55,340 nt of DNA from Ruminococcus sp. (lineage in GTDB: Bacteria > Bacillota > Clostridia > Oscillospirales > Ruminococcaceae). How positions within the stretch are numbered: position 1 is the stretch's first letter; each line of letters starts with the position of its first letter. The notes under the pieces were generated by a model. It ran no database searches. It was not told where the DNA came from and worked only from the letters and a program-made list of their open reading frames with translations. Both the position numbers and the translations under genes were made by a program. Shown here piece by piece: positions 25,449 to 34,226 of the stretch. The stretch spans positions 1 to 55,340 of the forward strand of contig JAFTYF010000026.1 of NCBI GenBank assembly GCA_017461395.1, written 5' to 3'.

Positions 25449-26078
25449 ATGCAAGCTAAGCTTTCAAGAGCGCTTACCCTCGGAATTATCGGAAACGTTC
25501 TTTTTCTGCTGTTTCTTCTGATATCACTCCTCTATCACCAGATGTTCAACTCATCAGCGCCAGACATAGTAGTAAAGGCTGTTGAAGTAATCGCATATTT
25601 CGTTGAAATCGGCGGATTCGCTGTTCTTGTAATTGCAGATTACTTTATCTGCTCTGCCGTGAGGATGCGAAAAGCGCCTAAAATAGCCTTTTCTCTCTAT
25701 CTTGCACTTGAAGCCTTCTTCATGTTCTGCGAGCTTAACGGTATGACGGTGCGCAGCTTCTATAACCCCTATTCACTGGTGTTGTATATCGTTCACGTTC
25801 TTGCCTCAGCAGCTGCGTGTTTCACTTTTGTATACTTCGATCCGTATAAAAAGCCGCTTGAACTGCTTGTTATCGGCTGTATCGTCATAATTCTTGCAGG
25901 TCTTTTCGGAAATTATATGGGCGTGAGAATTTATTTCAGCATCGCGGCAAACGCTCTGGCATTTCTGGTGATGTTCGCCGGAATGAAAATCATGATAAAG
26001 AGAGAACTCATTGAAATCGAATGTCACGGAGACCGCACCCGTGAAGTAAAATATAAAAGCGGATTTTTTGACGATTGA
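25449..26078 (+). CDS. Polytopic membrane protein, unknown
   Basis: 209 residues with about six transmembrane helices spread over residues 10-190 and a charged C-terminal tail. The ribosome-binding site AAGGAG overlaps the purD stop, so it is co-translated with purD. No family recognised. Confidence 0.7.
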   Translation: MQAKLSRALTLGIIGNVLFLLFLLISLLYHQMFNSSAPDIVVKAVEVIAYFVEIGGFAVLVIADYFICSAVRMRKAPKIAFSLYLALEAFFMFCELNGMTVRSFYNPYSLVLYIVHVLASAAACFTFVYFDPYKKPLELLVIGCIVIILAGLFGNYMGVRIYFSIAANALAFLVMFAGMKIMIKRELIEIECHGDRTREVKYKSGFFDD

Positions 26079-26118
26079 TATAAAGCTCGTTCTTTCAGTT
26101 TTATTTTCTGGATTAATA

Positions 26119-26192
26119 GTAGAGGCGACCCTTGCGGTCACCCTAAATTATATTAATAATTAATTAAGGGCAGCCACAAAGGCTGCCCCTAC
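26119..26192. repeat. 74-bp miniature inverted-repeat element
   Basis: Ends are GTAGaGGC (26119-26126) and GCCcCTAC (26185-26192), an 8-bp terminal inverted repeat with one mismatch. Inside are two hairpins: GGcGACC-cttgc-GGTCaCC near the left end and the perfect GGGCAGCC-acaaa-GGCTGCCC (26168-26188) near the right, separated by an AT-rich stretch. Such GC hairpins bounded by GTAGGGGC are familiar intergenic repeats in Clostridia genomes (from memory). Confidence 0.6.
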
Positions 26193-26225
26193 AATTTGCG
26201 TCCAAAACATATTATATTTGATAGT

Positions 26226-26254
26226 TTGACATTTTCTGCGTTTCATGTTATAAT
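26226..26254 (+). promoter_or_regulatory. Consensus sigma-A promoter for the FNT transporter
   Basis: TTGACA, 17-bp spacer, TATAAT: a full match to consensus. Predicted start near 26261, about 20 nt before the coding start. Confidence 0.92.
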
Positions 26255-26282
26255 CTATATATTATTTTATGGGAGGTCAATT

Positions 26283-26933
26283 ATGAAACGTGAATCTATC
26301 AAAAGCATATTTTTCAAAGGCATAATGGCTGGAATTATGATCGGCATCGGCGGCATAATCTACCTTATGGCTGAAAACAAAGTGGTGGGATCGTTCCTGT
26401 TCAGCTTCGGACTTTTCACCATAATCCGATACGGTTTTGCACTGTACACGGGCAAGGTGGGATACATCCCCGAAAACAAGCCTTACTACATACTTGAAGT
26501 CGTAGTTACCTTTGTAGGAAATGCCTGCGGAACGGCTCTTACTGCCGGACTTGTACTGCTTACCAGAATAGGAGACAAGCTCCACGACAGCGCATCAGCT
26601 ATCATGGATACAAAACTTGATGACTCGATCGAAAGCCGCTTCATTCTCGGAATATTCTGCGGTTTGCTGATGTATCTTGCCGTACAGAACGCAAGAACCT
26701 GCCGTGAGACAGGCGCTGATACTTCGCTTGTATTTGGTACAGCGATACCAGTAATGATCTTTATTCTCAGCGGATTTAACCACTCAGTTGCGGACTGCTT
26801 CTATTATTTTGCTGCATATCCGACAGGTGAAGGCGCTCTTTATCTTGGAATTGTAGTTCTTGGAAACGCAGTCGGCGGTATGCTTGTGCCGATATTTAAA
26901 AAATTCGCCTTTGATAAGCCGGAGGCTAAATAA
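26283..26933 (+). CDS. Formate/nitrite transporter (FNT) family channel
   Basis: 216 residues from ATG 26283, which has GGGAGGT upstream; earlier in-frame codons overlap the promoter. Six helices, with FNT features such as FVGNACGTALTAG and the helix-5 segment LSGFNHSVADCFYYFAAYPTGEG. FNT pentamers pass formate, nitrite or hydrosulfide through the inner membrane. In a fermenting anaerobe, formate export is the likely job (inference). Monocistronic, with its own promoter and terminator. Confidence 0.92.
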   Translation: MKRESIKSIFFKGIMAGIMIGIGGIIYLMAENKVVGSFLFSFGLFTIIRYGFALYTGKVGYIPENKPYYILEVVVTFVGNACGTALTAGLVLLTRIGDKLHDSASAIMDTKLDDSIESRFILGIFCGLLMYLAVQNARTCRETGADTSLVFGTAIPVMIFILSGFNHSVADCFYYFAAYPTGEGALYLGIVVLGNAVGGMLVPIFKKFAFDKPEAK

Positions 26934-26944
26934 TCGTTTTGAGG

Positions 26945-26977
26945 AAAAATCCCCCGATGTAACATCGGGGGATTTTT
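26945..26977. terminator. Bidirectional terminator
   Basis: AAAAATCCCCCGATG-taa-CATCGGGGGATTTTT lies between the convergent FNT and polytopic-protein genes and has T-runs on both strands. Confidence 0.9.
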
Positions 26978-26980
26978 ACA

Positions 26981-28825
26981 TCAAACGATATTATGGTCGA
27001 ACACAAGAACACGGTATTCCGTATTATTTATAACCTTGATAAGCTCCTTAGTTTTTTCTGTAAGAAGCGGGCTCTGAATATTCACAAGAGTCTGATATTC
27101 AGGAGGATTCAGCAGGAGGAAATATTCTTCCTGGCCGGGCTGATCCTTATACCACTCACTGGATGACTGGTAAATTCTCTTAGAAACGCCGTAATCGTCA
27201 ATATTTACGTCACGCACTTTAACTTCGGAATCGGTGATAAGAGTGATCGCATTAGCCTGCCAGAAAGTAGAGTAGCCGTATGTGAGACCTTCTTCTTCGA
27301 GGAAATCAGCGATACCGTAAAGGTTGTTAGCCTTATGGTAATCCTTTTCGATATCCTTAACAGCCTTAAGGTTGAGTATTGATACAATAAGAACGGGAAT
27401 TGAAAGGAATGCTGCAATCCTCTGAACGGAAGTTTTAGTAGAGAGTGCCCAGTGAACGAAGAAAATCGAAAGGATGAGCGATGTTCCGAGGATAGGAGTA
27501 AGTCTCCAGTCAGCACCAGAAAGCACGCCGAAGAAGTATCCCATAAGCACGATAGCTGTACAAGCCCAGTGCATCCATACGAAAATACGGATCATATGGC
27601 CGTCCTTAGCCGTCTTATACTTAGGGTAGAAGCAAGTTGCGATGATAGGCATAACGAGGATAATAAGAGAAGCAAGAACATAAATAAGGTTCTGGATTCC
27701 CTCGATATCGGAGATTCTGATAACCTCGCCATTGTCCTTTCTCATGTGGACGATATCCTGTACGCCGTTGAGCTTCATCCATGCAAGCGGGAATTTATGA
27801 GTATTATCTACCCATTCGCCCATAGGCGAGAAAACAGAGTAAGCGTCCTGATATCCAGCAGTAAGATCGCCCGTCCATTTTTCGTTGAGCTTCATGCCGA
27901 GGATTATCATAATTCCGAAAACGCCGATCATAAGGATAGTTTTAAGAGCCTTTTTGCTTGCGATATCGTTGTCAGTATTTACAAAATGCTCAGCAAACAG
28001 TGCTGCGATAAAGGGAACAGCGAAGATAGAAAGTGCTGAGATTCCGTCCGTAGCCGTAAACATAATGAATACAGCGAGGAGGATAAAGACAAGCATGAAG
28101 CGCATAAAGGTGATTTTTCCCTTTATATCCTTCGGATTAAGACTCTTCATCTTTTCCGAGAGATTTATCATGTGGAAATACATATAAAGTCCGATGACGA
28201 TAAAAAGTATTCCGAGAGTGTAGTAAATAGTATGCTGCCAAAAGATTTCTCTCAGCTTTTCAGATGATACTGTCATTGAGAGGAAAACCGAACAGGCGAT
28301 AAGTATGCTGCGGATGTTCCAGTGCATTTCCTTGAGCATAAGGCAGAAGAAAACTACCAGAAGAATGAAATAGCTCATCATGCCCCAGATATGAGCCTTC
28401 ATGGTAAGACCGAACATATTTATAAGGGGCTGCATAATGACATTGATACCGAAAGGCAGGAAGCACGCATAGCCAAAGTTCTGATCATAGACTGCGCCGC
28501 CCTCAATGGAGGCGTTTGCCCAAAGGATAGTATCCGTACAGTCAGAGTGGAATTCAGCTCTGTATGCGGAGGTAATAAAGTAAATTACAATTGACGCTAC
28601 ATAGAGGAAAATCAGAACAGGGATGATGTATGATATCACTGTAGCGACAGGTTTCTTGTACTTATTGAAACCGGCGGCAGCTTTTTTGCCGTAATATTTC
28701 ATTTTCTCCGGAAAGGATGACGGCACGATAACAGCAGTATCAGCCGTCTTTTTTGCTGTTCCGGAGCTTTTTTCCGGCTTCTGTGCTTTACCGCCGGATT
28801 TAGCTTTTGTTTTTTTATTTTCCAT
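26981..28825 (-). CDS. Large polytopic membrane protein, GT-C glycosyltransferase-like
   Basis: 614 residues. The N-terminal ~45 are Lys/Ala/Thr rich and cytoplasmic. About 12 transmembrane helices follow from about 58 to 470, then a soluble C-terminal part. The loop after the first helix has an acidic motif (HSDCTDTILWANAS, about 93-106), as in GT-C enzymes that use polyprenyl-phosphate sugars. Downstream of an FAD oxidoreductase and a GtrA protein in one operon, it may transfer or polymerise a lipid-linked sugar. No specific family recognised; the GT-C call is a structural inference. Confidence 0.7.
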   Translation of the reverse strand: MENKKTKAKSGGKAQKPEKSSGTAKKTADTAVIVPSSFPEKMKYYGKKAAAGFNKYKKPVATVISYIIPVLIFLYVASIVIYFITSAYRAEFHSDCTDTILWANASIEGGAVYDQNFGYACFLPFGINVIMQPLINMFGLTMKAHIWGMMSYFILLVVFFCLMLKEMHWNIRSILIACSVFLSMTVSSEKLREIFWQHTIYYTLGILFIVIGLYMYFHMINLSEKMKSLNPKDIKGKITFMRFMLVFILLAVFIMFTATDGISALSIFAVPFIAALFAEHFVNTDNDIASKKALKTILMIGVFGIMIILGMKLNEKWTGDLTAGYQDAYSVFSPMGEWVDNTHKFPLAWMKLNGVQDIVHMRKDNGEVIRISDIEGIQNLIYVLASLIILVMPIIATCFYPKYKTAKDGHMIRIFVWMHWACTAIVLMGYFFGVLSGADWRLTPILGTSLILSIFFVHWALSTKTSVQRIAAFLSIPVLIVSILNLKAVKDIEKDYHKANNLYGIADFLEEEGLTYGYSTFWQANAITLITDSEVKVRDVNIDDYGVSKRIYQSSSEWYKDQPGQEEYFLLLNPPEYQTLVNIQSPLLTEKTKELIKVINNTEYRVLVFDHNIV

Positions 28826-28905
28826 TGTTTGTCCTCGCTCTCAGGATGAAAAATTTACCTAAGTGTTAGTATGATATTACCGCACAGGATGTGTGCGGTA
28901 ATACT

Positions 28906-29394
28906 TTAGTTTTCTTTTTTTGTGAAAAGGAATATCTTTCGTGCAAAAAAGTTCCAGAAGAAGGCAGCGCCGGTTGAAACTATCTTTGCAAGGATCTGGA
29001 AGGCGCTTGTGGAGTCAGAGAGCCACAGCTCAAACAGCCATGTTATTCCCATTGTCATGAGAAGTCCCACCAGACCGATAGCCGCAAAGCCAAGAAATTC
29101 CTTCAGCTTTGACTCTACCGCAGAATTCTTGAATATCCAGAAGGTGCTTATCAGATAATTTACTGCAAGGCCGGCTACGAATGAAATCGAGTTAGCGGCG
29201 ATTGCGTAATGCTCATTGAAAGCGAATCTGAACAGAAGGTAAGAAACTCCCCAGTCAACGACCGTAGCGAGTCCGCCCACGAAAAGATAGCGGAAAAACT
29301 GGATAAAAGTGTTTTCAGTATCACCCACAAAGAGCTTTGAGAACTTCTTTGAGCGGAGAATATCCATTACCTCCTGAAGATTGGGATTCTTCAT
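28906..29394 (-). CDS. GtrA-family membrane protein
   Basis: 162 residues, four transmembrane helices after a ~28-residue cytoplasmic start. FFRYLFVGGLATVVDWGVSYLL, FVAGLAVNYLISTFWIFK and a final WNFFARKIFLF are the GtrA hallmarks (FIRFxxVGxxxTxxD, NY..s..wvF, F...r..vF). GtrA proteins are thought to flip polyprenyl-phosphate sugars or assist the transferase. Start overlaps the oxidoreductase stop as TAATG. Confidence 0.93.
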   Translation of the reverse strand: MKNPNLQEVMDILRSKKFSKLFVGDTENTFIQFFRYLFVGGLATVVDWGVSYLLFRFAFNEHYAIAANSISFVAGLAVNYLISTFWIFKNSAVESKLKEFLGFAAIGLVGLLMTMGITWLFELWLSDSTSAFQILAKIVSTGAAFFWNFFARKIFLFTKKEN

Positions 29395-30950
29395 TACTTC
29401 TTCTCCTCGTGATATTCTTTTTCTGTATTAACGTTCCAGATGTTGGACTTGTCCTTTGTGCCGGACTTGATATTTTTTACAGCCTCAAAGGAAGTGCACA
29501 TAGAGTGGTCGATATTGTTGTAACGGTGCTGACCGTTTCTGCCGACGCAGTAGAGGTTGTCGATAGTGTTAAGGTAATCAACAAGAGTATCCATTTCGTC
29601 GTATGTGTCGAAGTATGCAGGATAAGCCTTCTTTACCTTTTCCATATGTGTATCGAGAACCTGATCTGCACTGTCGATAAGACCAAGCTTTACCATTTCC
29701 TTTACGCAGAAATCAGAGAACTGCTGTTCTGTCATGTTCCAGAACTTGTCGCCTTCGTTTACGAAGTATTCAAGACCGAGCCATACAGTATTCTTAAGAT
29801 CTTTTACCATGTAGGGAGACCAGTTGTTGTAGATCTGGAAGCGTCCCATTTTAACACGTCTGTCCTGAACGTAAACCCAGCAGTCAGGAACGATATTTCC
29901 TACGGTTCTCATAGTAGTTTCGTTTTTGAGGTTGAGCTTAGGAACGAGTACGCCGAGAGTCATGTAATCACGGTAAGGGAGACCAGCTGCAATTCTTGCA
30001 GGTTCATTCGGAACATCGTTCATGCCGGCAACGAGATCCTTGACAGGCATTGAAGAAATGATACAGTCGCCGTCGAGAGTGATTTCCTGACCATCCTTGA
30101 CGTAGGTTACGCCGGTAAGGAGATTTTCCTCATTTTTATGGAGTTTCTTAACGCCGGCGTTCATAATGATAGTACCGCCGAGCTTTGTGATCTCATCAGC
30201 AGTAACTTCCCAGAGCTGTCCGGGACCAAGCTTAGGATACTTGAACTCTTCGATAAGGGAAGTATTTACCTTACGGTTCTTCACCTTGAAGATCTTGCCG
30301 AAGAAGTCCTTGATGATACCCACGATAGAGAGGCCCTTTGTACGCTGAGCGCCCCATGAAGCGTCGATTTCGCTGGGATGTCTGCCCCAGAGATTTTCAG
30401 TGTAGTTCTCAAAGAACATAGAGTAGAGCTGCTTGCCGAAGCAGTTGATGTAGAAGTTTTCGAGGTTGTCCTCAGGACGCTTGTGGATAACAGCAGCGAG
30501 GTAGCTGAAGCCTACCTTCATTGTTGTGATGAAGCCGAAGTTCTTGATTGTTTCGGGCTTAAGTGAAACGGGATAATCATAGAACTTGTCATTGAAAAGA
30601 ATACGGGAAACACGTCTTCTGGAGAGCATTACACGGTTCTTCTTCTGAGGATCAGGTCCATTTTCAACTGTAGCGACTTTTCTTCTGAGGAGAAGATCGT
30701 CGTATGAGGGAGAGCCCTGCATAGGGAGGATGTTGCCCCACCATCTGTTTACCTCAGGAATTTTGGAAAAGAATCTGTGACCGCCCATATCCATGCGGTT
30801 GCCTTTATAGTTTACTGTTTTAGAAATACCGCCTATAGCATCAGTTTCTTCAAGTATAGTAACGTCGTATTCGCCGGAATTATCTTTAAGAAGCTCATAC
30901 GCCGCTGTCAGACCGGCAGGGCCTGCGCCTATTATAATTACTTTTTTCAT
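29394..30950 (-). CDS. FAD-dependent oxidoreductase, UDP-galactopyranose-mutase/protoporphyrinogen-oxidase-like
   Basis: 518 residues from ATG 30950, behind AAGGAGA; the frame is open 30 nt earlier without a ribosome-binding site. The dinucleotide-binding motif is [17 protein letters not shown], followed by [29 protein letters not shown] (GGxxxT-type FAD contact; shortened: [19 protein letters not shown]). The end has [18 protein letters not shown], resembling the C-terminal FAD contact of UGM-like and amine-oxidase-like proteins. Such genes are common beside GtrA and GT2 genes, suggesting a role in making or modifying a surface sugar. Substrate unknown. Confidence 0.85.
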   Translation of the reverse strand: MKKVIIIGAGPAGLTAAYELLKDNSGEYDVTILEETDAIGGISKTVNYKGNRMDMGGHRFFSKIPEVNRWWGNILPMQGSPSYDDLLLRRKVATVENGPDPQKKNRVMLSRRRVSRILFNDKFYDYPVSLKPETIKNFGFITTMKVGFSYLAAVIHKRPEDNLENFYINCFGKQLYSMFFENYTENLWGRHPSEIDASWGAQRTKGLSIVGIIKDFFGKIFKVKNRKVNTSLIEEFKYPKLGPGQLWEVTADEITKLGGTIIMNAGVKKLHKNEENLLTGVTYVKDGQEITLDGDCIISSMPVKDLVAGMNDVPNEPARIAAGLPYRDYMTLGVLVPKLNLKNETTMRTVGNIVPDCWVYVQDRRVKMGRFQIYNNWSPYMVKDLKNTVWLGLEYFVNEGDKFWNMTEQQFSDFCVKEMVKLGLIDSADQVLDTHMEKVKKAYPAYFDTYDEMDTLVDYLNTIDNLYCVGRNGQHRYNNIDHSMCTSFEAVKNIKSGTKDKSNIWNVNTEKEYHEEKK

Positions 30951-30998
30951 AGCTTTCTCCTTTTTGATATTTCGTATCATTACAATATGACATTATAT

Positions 30999-31027
30999 AT
31001 TATACCATATAATAATAATTTTTACAA
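30999..31027 (-). promoter_or_regulatory. Sigma-A promoter for the FAD oxidoreductase operon
   Basis: On the minus strand TTGTAA, 17-bp spacer, TATAAT, about 50 nt upstream of the start at 30950. Confidence 0.75.
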
Positions 31028-31125
31028 GGCTTTTTGAAAAAAATTCAAAATTAACACTCCTTATATTTGTTTGTCGCTGTAAATGATGCAAAACGCTCAC
31101 TTTTTTCCAGGATTTTGTATTATTA

Positions 31126-31151
31126 CACATATACGTTGGGACATATATGTG
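31126..31151. repeat. Inverted repeat in divergent control region
   Basis: CACATATA (31126-31133), 10-nt gap, TATATGTG (31144-31151). It lies between the divergent promoters; it could be an operator, but nothing more is visible. The remainder of 31028-31188 holds no gene. Confidence 0.4.
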
Positions 31152-31188
31152 CAGTATGACGAAATGTTTGTTTTGTATAGTTAAAAAT

Positions 31189-31261
31189 AAAATATTTGTT
31201 CGATTCCTCTTGACAATAAGAAACTTTTGTTCTATAATATAACACACGGAACAAATATTCG
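31189..31261 (+). promoter_or_regulatory. Two opposed SOS-box-like sites around a promoter
   Basis: AATATTTGTTC (31191-31201) and GAACAAATATT (31249-31259) are exact reverse complements. They bracket the promoter at 31210-31238, one just upstream of -35 and one just after the expected start site. Extended to CGAACAAATATTTT (minus strand) and GGAACAAATATTCG (plus strand), each agrees with 12 of 14 positions of the Bacillus LexA consensus CGAACRNRYGTTYG, missing the G of GTT. LexA binding is a hypothesis. Confidence 0.5.
31210..31238 (+). promoter_or_regulatory. Consensus sigma-A promoter
   Basis: TTGACA, 17-bp spacer, TATAAT, full match. Start near 31245; drives the small-gene pair and possibly the holB-ricT-queH genes downstream. 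Confidence 0.9.
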
Positions 31262-31289
31262 ATTTTGTGCAAGGCTAAGGAGGTAAAAA

Positions 31290-31523
31290 ATGAAACAGAT
31301 GATAAAAAACTACGAGCATAGCTGTGAACTTGCAAAACAGCGGATCATCCAGCTGACACATCAGAAAAATCAGCTGAAAAAGGAGGGAAAGGACGCTCAG
31401 ATTGAGGAGCTTGACCTTGAACGCCGCATACGTCTCCTTTATACGGAACACAGTCAGATGAGAGAAATTGTGATTTATCTCACGAATTATGTGAGGAGGG
31501 TTGAACAGCGTGCCGAAGCTTGA
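31290..31523 (+). CDS. Small coiled-coil protein, unknown
   Basis: 77 residues, highly charged and helical throughout (CELAKQRIIQLTHQKNQLKK, then LDLERRIRLLYTEHSQMREI), with no membrane span. AGGAGG precedes the ATG. Its end overlaps the start of the sigma-like gene by 14 nt, so they are translated together. It may bind or regulate that partner (inference from coupling). Confidence 0.75.
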   Translation: MKQMIKNYEHSCELAKQRIIQLTHQKNQLKKEGKDAQIEELDLERRIRLLYTEHSQMREIVIYLTNYVRRVEQRAEA

Positions 31524-31806
31524 AAGCTATTCTGATATCTTTACAGGTGAGTCGGACAGCAGGCTGAATGAAATAATCGGGCACGCAGATGAATCGGAGT
31601 CAAGACAGAAGGTGAGAAAAATACTGTTAAATGTTATAAAAAACGAGCTTACTCCGAGACAAAAGGAAATTATTATGCTATACTATTTTAAGAACCTTGA
31701 TTCCGTTCAGATAGGAAAGCAGCTCGGCATTACTCCGCAGGCTGTTTCGGCTGCTATGTCAAGAGCAAAAATGAGGATCTTCAGAATCATGAAATACTAC
31801 ATATAA
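31510..31806 (+). CDS. Small sigma-70 region-4-like DNA-binding protein
   Basis: 98 residues from GTG 31510, with GAGGAGG 10 nt upstream; TTG 31501 is in frame, but only 1 nt from that site. The C-terminal half, NELTPRQKEIIMLYYFKN then SVQIGKQLGITPQAVSAAMSRAKMRIFRIM, is a clear sigma region 4 helix-turn-helix. (Segments: LTPRQKEIIMLYY and IGKQLGITPQAVSAAMSRA.) There is no region 2, so it cannot act as a full sigma factor. Similar small proteins are found in prophages and integrative elements, but no other mobile genes are here. A regulator or anti-/co-sigma role is possible. Confidence 0.82.
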   Translation: MPKLESYSDIFTGESDSRLNEIIGHADESESRQKVRKILLNVIKNELTPRQKEIIMLYYFKNLDSVQIGKQLGITPQAVSAAMSRAKMRIFRIMKYYI

Positions 31807-31839
31807 TGCAATTTTACAAATGAAAGGCTGAAAGTAAAT

Positions 31840-33168
31840 ATGACTACTCCGATTTATGATTTTATACAGAAATACGCTTCTTCCGGAACTCTGCGCTGCC
31901 ATATGCCGGGACATAAAGGTATTGCTCCGACAGAAGGTACGAAGGAACTTTACAGCGGCGATATTACTGAAATTTCCGGCGCAGACAGTCTTTTCGAGGC
32001 TGACGGAATCATCGCTGAAAGCGAGAAAAATATGGCATCCCTTTACGGTACAGCGGCTACTGTCTATTCTGCCGGCGGTTCTACACTGTGTATTCAGGCA
32101 ATGCTGACTATCATGAAGCAGGAAAAACGCCGGATAATCGCTGTCCGCAACGTTCATCGGAGCTTCCTTAATGCGGCGGCGCTTCTCGACCTTGACGTTG
32201 AATGGATTCTTCCCCGATATTCAGGCGGGATCCTCTCCGGAGAAATAGAAATTTCTGCTGTAGAGGAAAAACTGCGTTCCTGTGAAGCTCCGGCGTGTCT
32301 TTATGTAACATCTCCCGACTATACCGGCAGACTTGCCGATATAAAGAATCTTTCGGCTGTATGCCGCCGTTTCGGAGCAAGGCTCATCGTTGACAACGCT
32401 CACGGAGCACATCTGCATTTCTTTAATGAAAGCCTTCATCCGATAGCTCTCGGAGCCGATATGTGCTGCGATTCGGCGCACAAAATGCTTCCGGCACTGA
32501 CGGGAGCCGCAATGCTTCATACCTCATGTCAGGAGTATGCTCCGCTTTTAAAGCCGGCAATGAGCCTTTTTGCGTCCACAAGCCCGTCTTATCCGGTGAT
32601 GATGTCGCTTGACCTGTGCAATAAGTATATCGCTGAAAATATCCGCAGGGATATTGCAGCAAACCTCGTGTATCTCAGCCAGTTTCGTGAGAAATTTTCC
32701 GGACGTCTGGAATTTGTGGATTCAGAGCCGTTTCATATTACAATAAGAGCATCGGAGAGCGGCTATGATGGTGGTGAGCTTGCAGAGCTTCTGCGAAAAA
32801 ACGACGCAGAATGTGAATATGCGGACAATGAGCTTATAGTTCTGCTGACGTCGCCGTTTTTCCGTCCGGAGGATTACGCAAGGCTGTCGGAGGCTCTTGA
32901 AAAATCTCTGGATTCTGCCGGACGATGTAAAAAAAATATCCGGAGCTTTACGATGAAGCTTCCCGAAAAGGCAATGCGTATTCGTGAGGCTGTTTTTTCC
33001 ACAACCGAAGATATAGATGTTGAAAACTCTGAGGGTAGAATCTGCGGTGCAGTGAGAGTTCCGTGTCCGCCGGCTGTTCCTATAGCGGCAAGCGGAGAAA
33101 TAATTGACCGGAACTGCATAAATATTTTCAAAAGCTATGGAATTTCAACCGTGAATGTGGTAAAATAG
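31840..33168 (+). CDS. Orn/Lys/Arg decarboxylase-family PLP enzyme
   Basis: 442 residues, aspartate-aminotransferase fold. CHMPGHKG at 20-27 and the PLP lysine K215 in DSAHKMLPALTGA are diagnostic, with VDNAHGAH (D185) as the pyridine-binding Asp region. It is shorter than the classical inducible decarboxylases and lacks their N-terminal wing domain, as in the Bacillus YaaO/SpeA-like group. The exact substrate (arginine, lysine or ornithine) cannot be assigned. It stands just before holB, the usual Bacillota arrangement (yaaO-tmk-holB), but tmk is missing between them. Confidence 0.9.
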   Translation: MTTPIYDFIQKYASSGTLRCHMPGHKGIAPTEGTKELYSGDITEISGADSLFEADGIIAESEKNMASLYGTAATVYSAGGSTLCIQAMLTIMKQEKRRIIAVRNVHRSFLNAAALLDLDVEWILPRYSGGILSGEIEISAVEEKLRSCEAPACLYVTSPDYTGRLADIKNLSAVCRRFGARLIVDNAHGAHLHFFNESLHPIALGADMCCDSAHKMLPALTGAAMLHTSCQEYAPLLKPAMSLFASTSPSYPVMMSLDLCNKYIAENIRRDIAANLVYLSQFREKFSGRLEFVDSEPFHITIRASESGYDGGELAELLRKNDAECEYADNELIVLLTSPFFRPEDYARLSEALEKSLDSAGRCKKNIRSFTMKLPEKAMRIREAVFSTTEDIDVENSEGRICGAVRVPCPPAVPIAASGEIIDRNCINIFKSYGISTVNVVK

Positions 33169-33216
33169 AATAATGACGGCACGTCGGAAAGTGCCGCAAT
33201 ATGTAAGAGGTCTGAT

Positions 33217-34197
33217 ATGAATAAAATTTACGGAAATGACTATCTGCTGTCAACGCTGAAAAATATGGTGAGCAAGGATAAAGCTGCTCATGCGGTGATG
33301 TTTTACGGCGAAAAGGGCAGCGGAAAAAAGCTTCTGGCGAGATATTATACAATGCTCCTGCTCTGTGAAAATCCCATGGACGGAGAACCATGCGGCTGCT
33401 GTACTGCCTGCCGGAATATAGAATCCGGATTTCATCCGGATGTGATATATCCCGAAAAAAGCGGAAAATTAGGCGGATATTCCGTCGAAACAGCAGGCTC
33501 GGTTGCAAGCGACGCCTATGTAAAACCAAATAACAAGACCGGCAGAAAGGTATATATTTTCGCAGACTGCCGGAATTTTGACAGCCGTCCGCAGAACAAG
33601 CTCCTGAAGCTTATTGAGGAACCGCCGGATTATGCTTATTTTATCTTTACGGCGGAATCAAAATCAGTGTTTCTTCCCACGATAATTTCACGATGCGTCT
33701 GCTTCGGAACATCAGTCTGCACCGAGGATCAGGCAAGGCAGGCTCTTGCTGAGGACGGACATTCTCAGGAGGAGATATGCAGTGCTGTAAGCTGTTTTCA
33801 CGGGAATATCGGTATGTGCAAAAGCTATCTTTTCGATGATTCTCTCCGCCGGAAAGTGGATTTGACAAAATCGCTCGCAGATAGTATAATAAGAAGAGAT
33901 GAATATGCGATGAATTCGGCGTTTTACACCGTGGCAAAGGACAGAAACGAGGTCGGAGATGTTCTTTCGATGCTCGATAAGCTTGTAAGAGACGCAGCAG
34001 TGCTGAAAAAGTCTCCGGATATTTCGGGGATAAGCTGCTTCGCAGACGGCGCCGGAAGGCTCTCTGAAAGGCTGGATATATATCAGGCGGCAAAGCTTCA
34101 CAAATATCTTGAAAAAGCTAAAAGCGCCGTTGACAGCAATGTGAACATTCCGCTTGTTCTTGCGGCTCTCTGCGCAGAAATCATCGGTACAGTATAA
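33217..34197 (+). CDS. holB: DNA polymerase III delta' subunit (clamp loader)
   Basis: 326 residues. The P-loop is degenerate-looking (GEKGSGKK, 31-38). Zinc cysteines C50, C59, C62 and C65 are spaced C-x8-C-x2-C-x2-C, and the SRC motif is in TIISRCVCF. Delta' is part of the complex that loads the sliding clamp. The order holB-ricT matches Bacillus holB-yaaT. A small hairpin (CGGCAC/GTGCCG, 33177-33196) precedes its ribosome-binding site. Confidence 0.92.
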   Translation: MNKIYGNDYLLSTLKNMVSKDKAAHAVMFYGEKGSGKKLLARYYTMLLLCENPMDGEPCGCCTACRNIESGFHPDVIYPEKSGKLGGYSVETAGSVASDAYVKPNNKTGRKVYIFADCRNFDSRPQNKLLKLIEEPPDYAYFIFTAESKSVFLPTIISRCVCFGTSVCTEDQARQALAEDGHSQEEICSAVSCFHGNIGMCKSYLFDDSLRRKVDLTKSLADSIIRRDEYAMNSAFYTVAKDRNEVGDVLSMLDKLVRDAAVLKKSPDISGISCFADGAGRLSERLDIYQAAKLHKYLEKAKSAVDSNVNIPLVLAALCAEIIGTV

Positions 34198-34226
34198 AAG
34201 CAACACCTTGCAAAAAGGAGAAAAAT

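Noticed and set aside
31510-31806. Remnant prophage or integrative element
   Set aside because: Only the small sigma-like gene hints at it; no integrase, recombinase, att-like repeat or phage structural gene is nearby.
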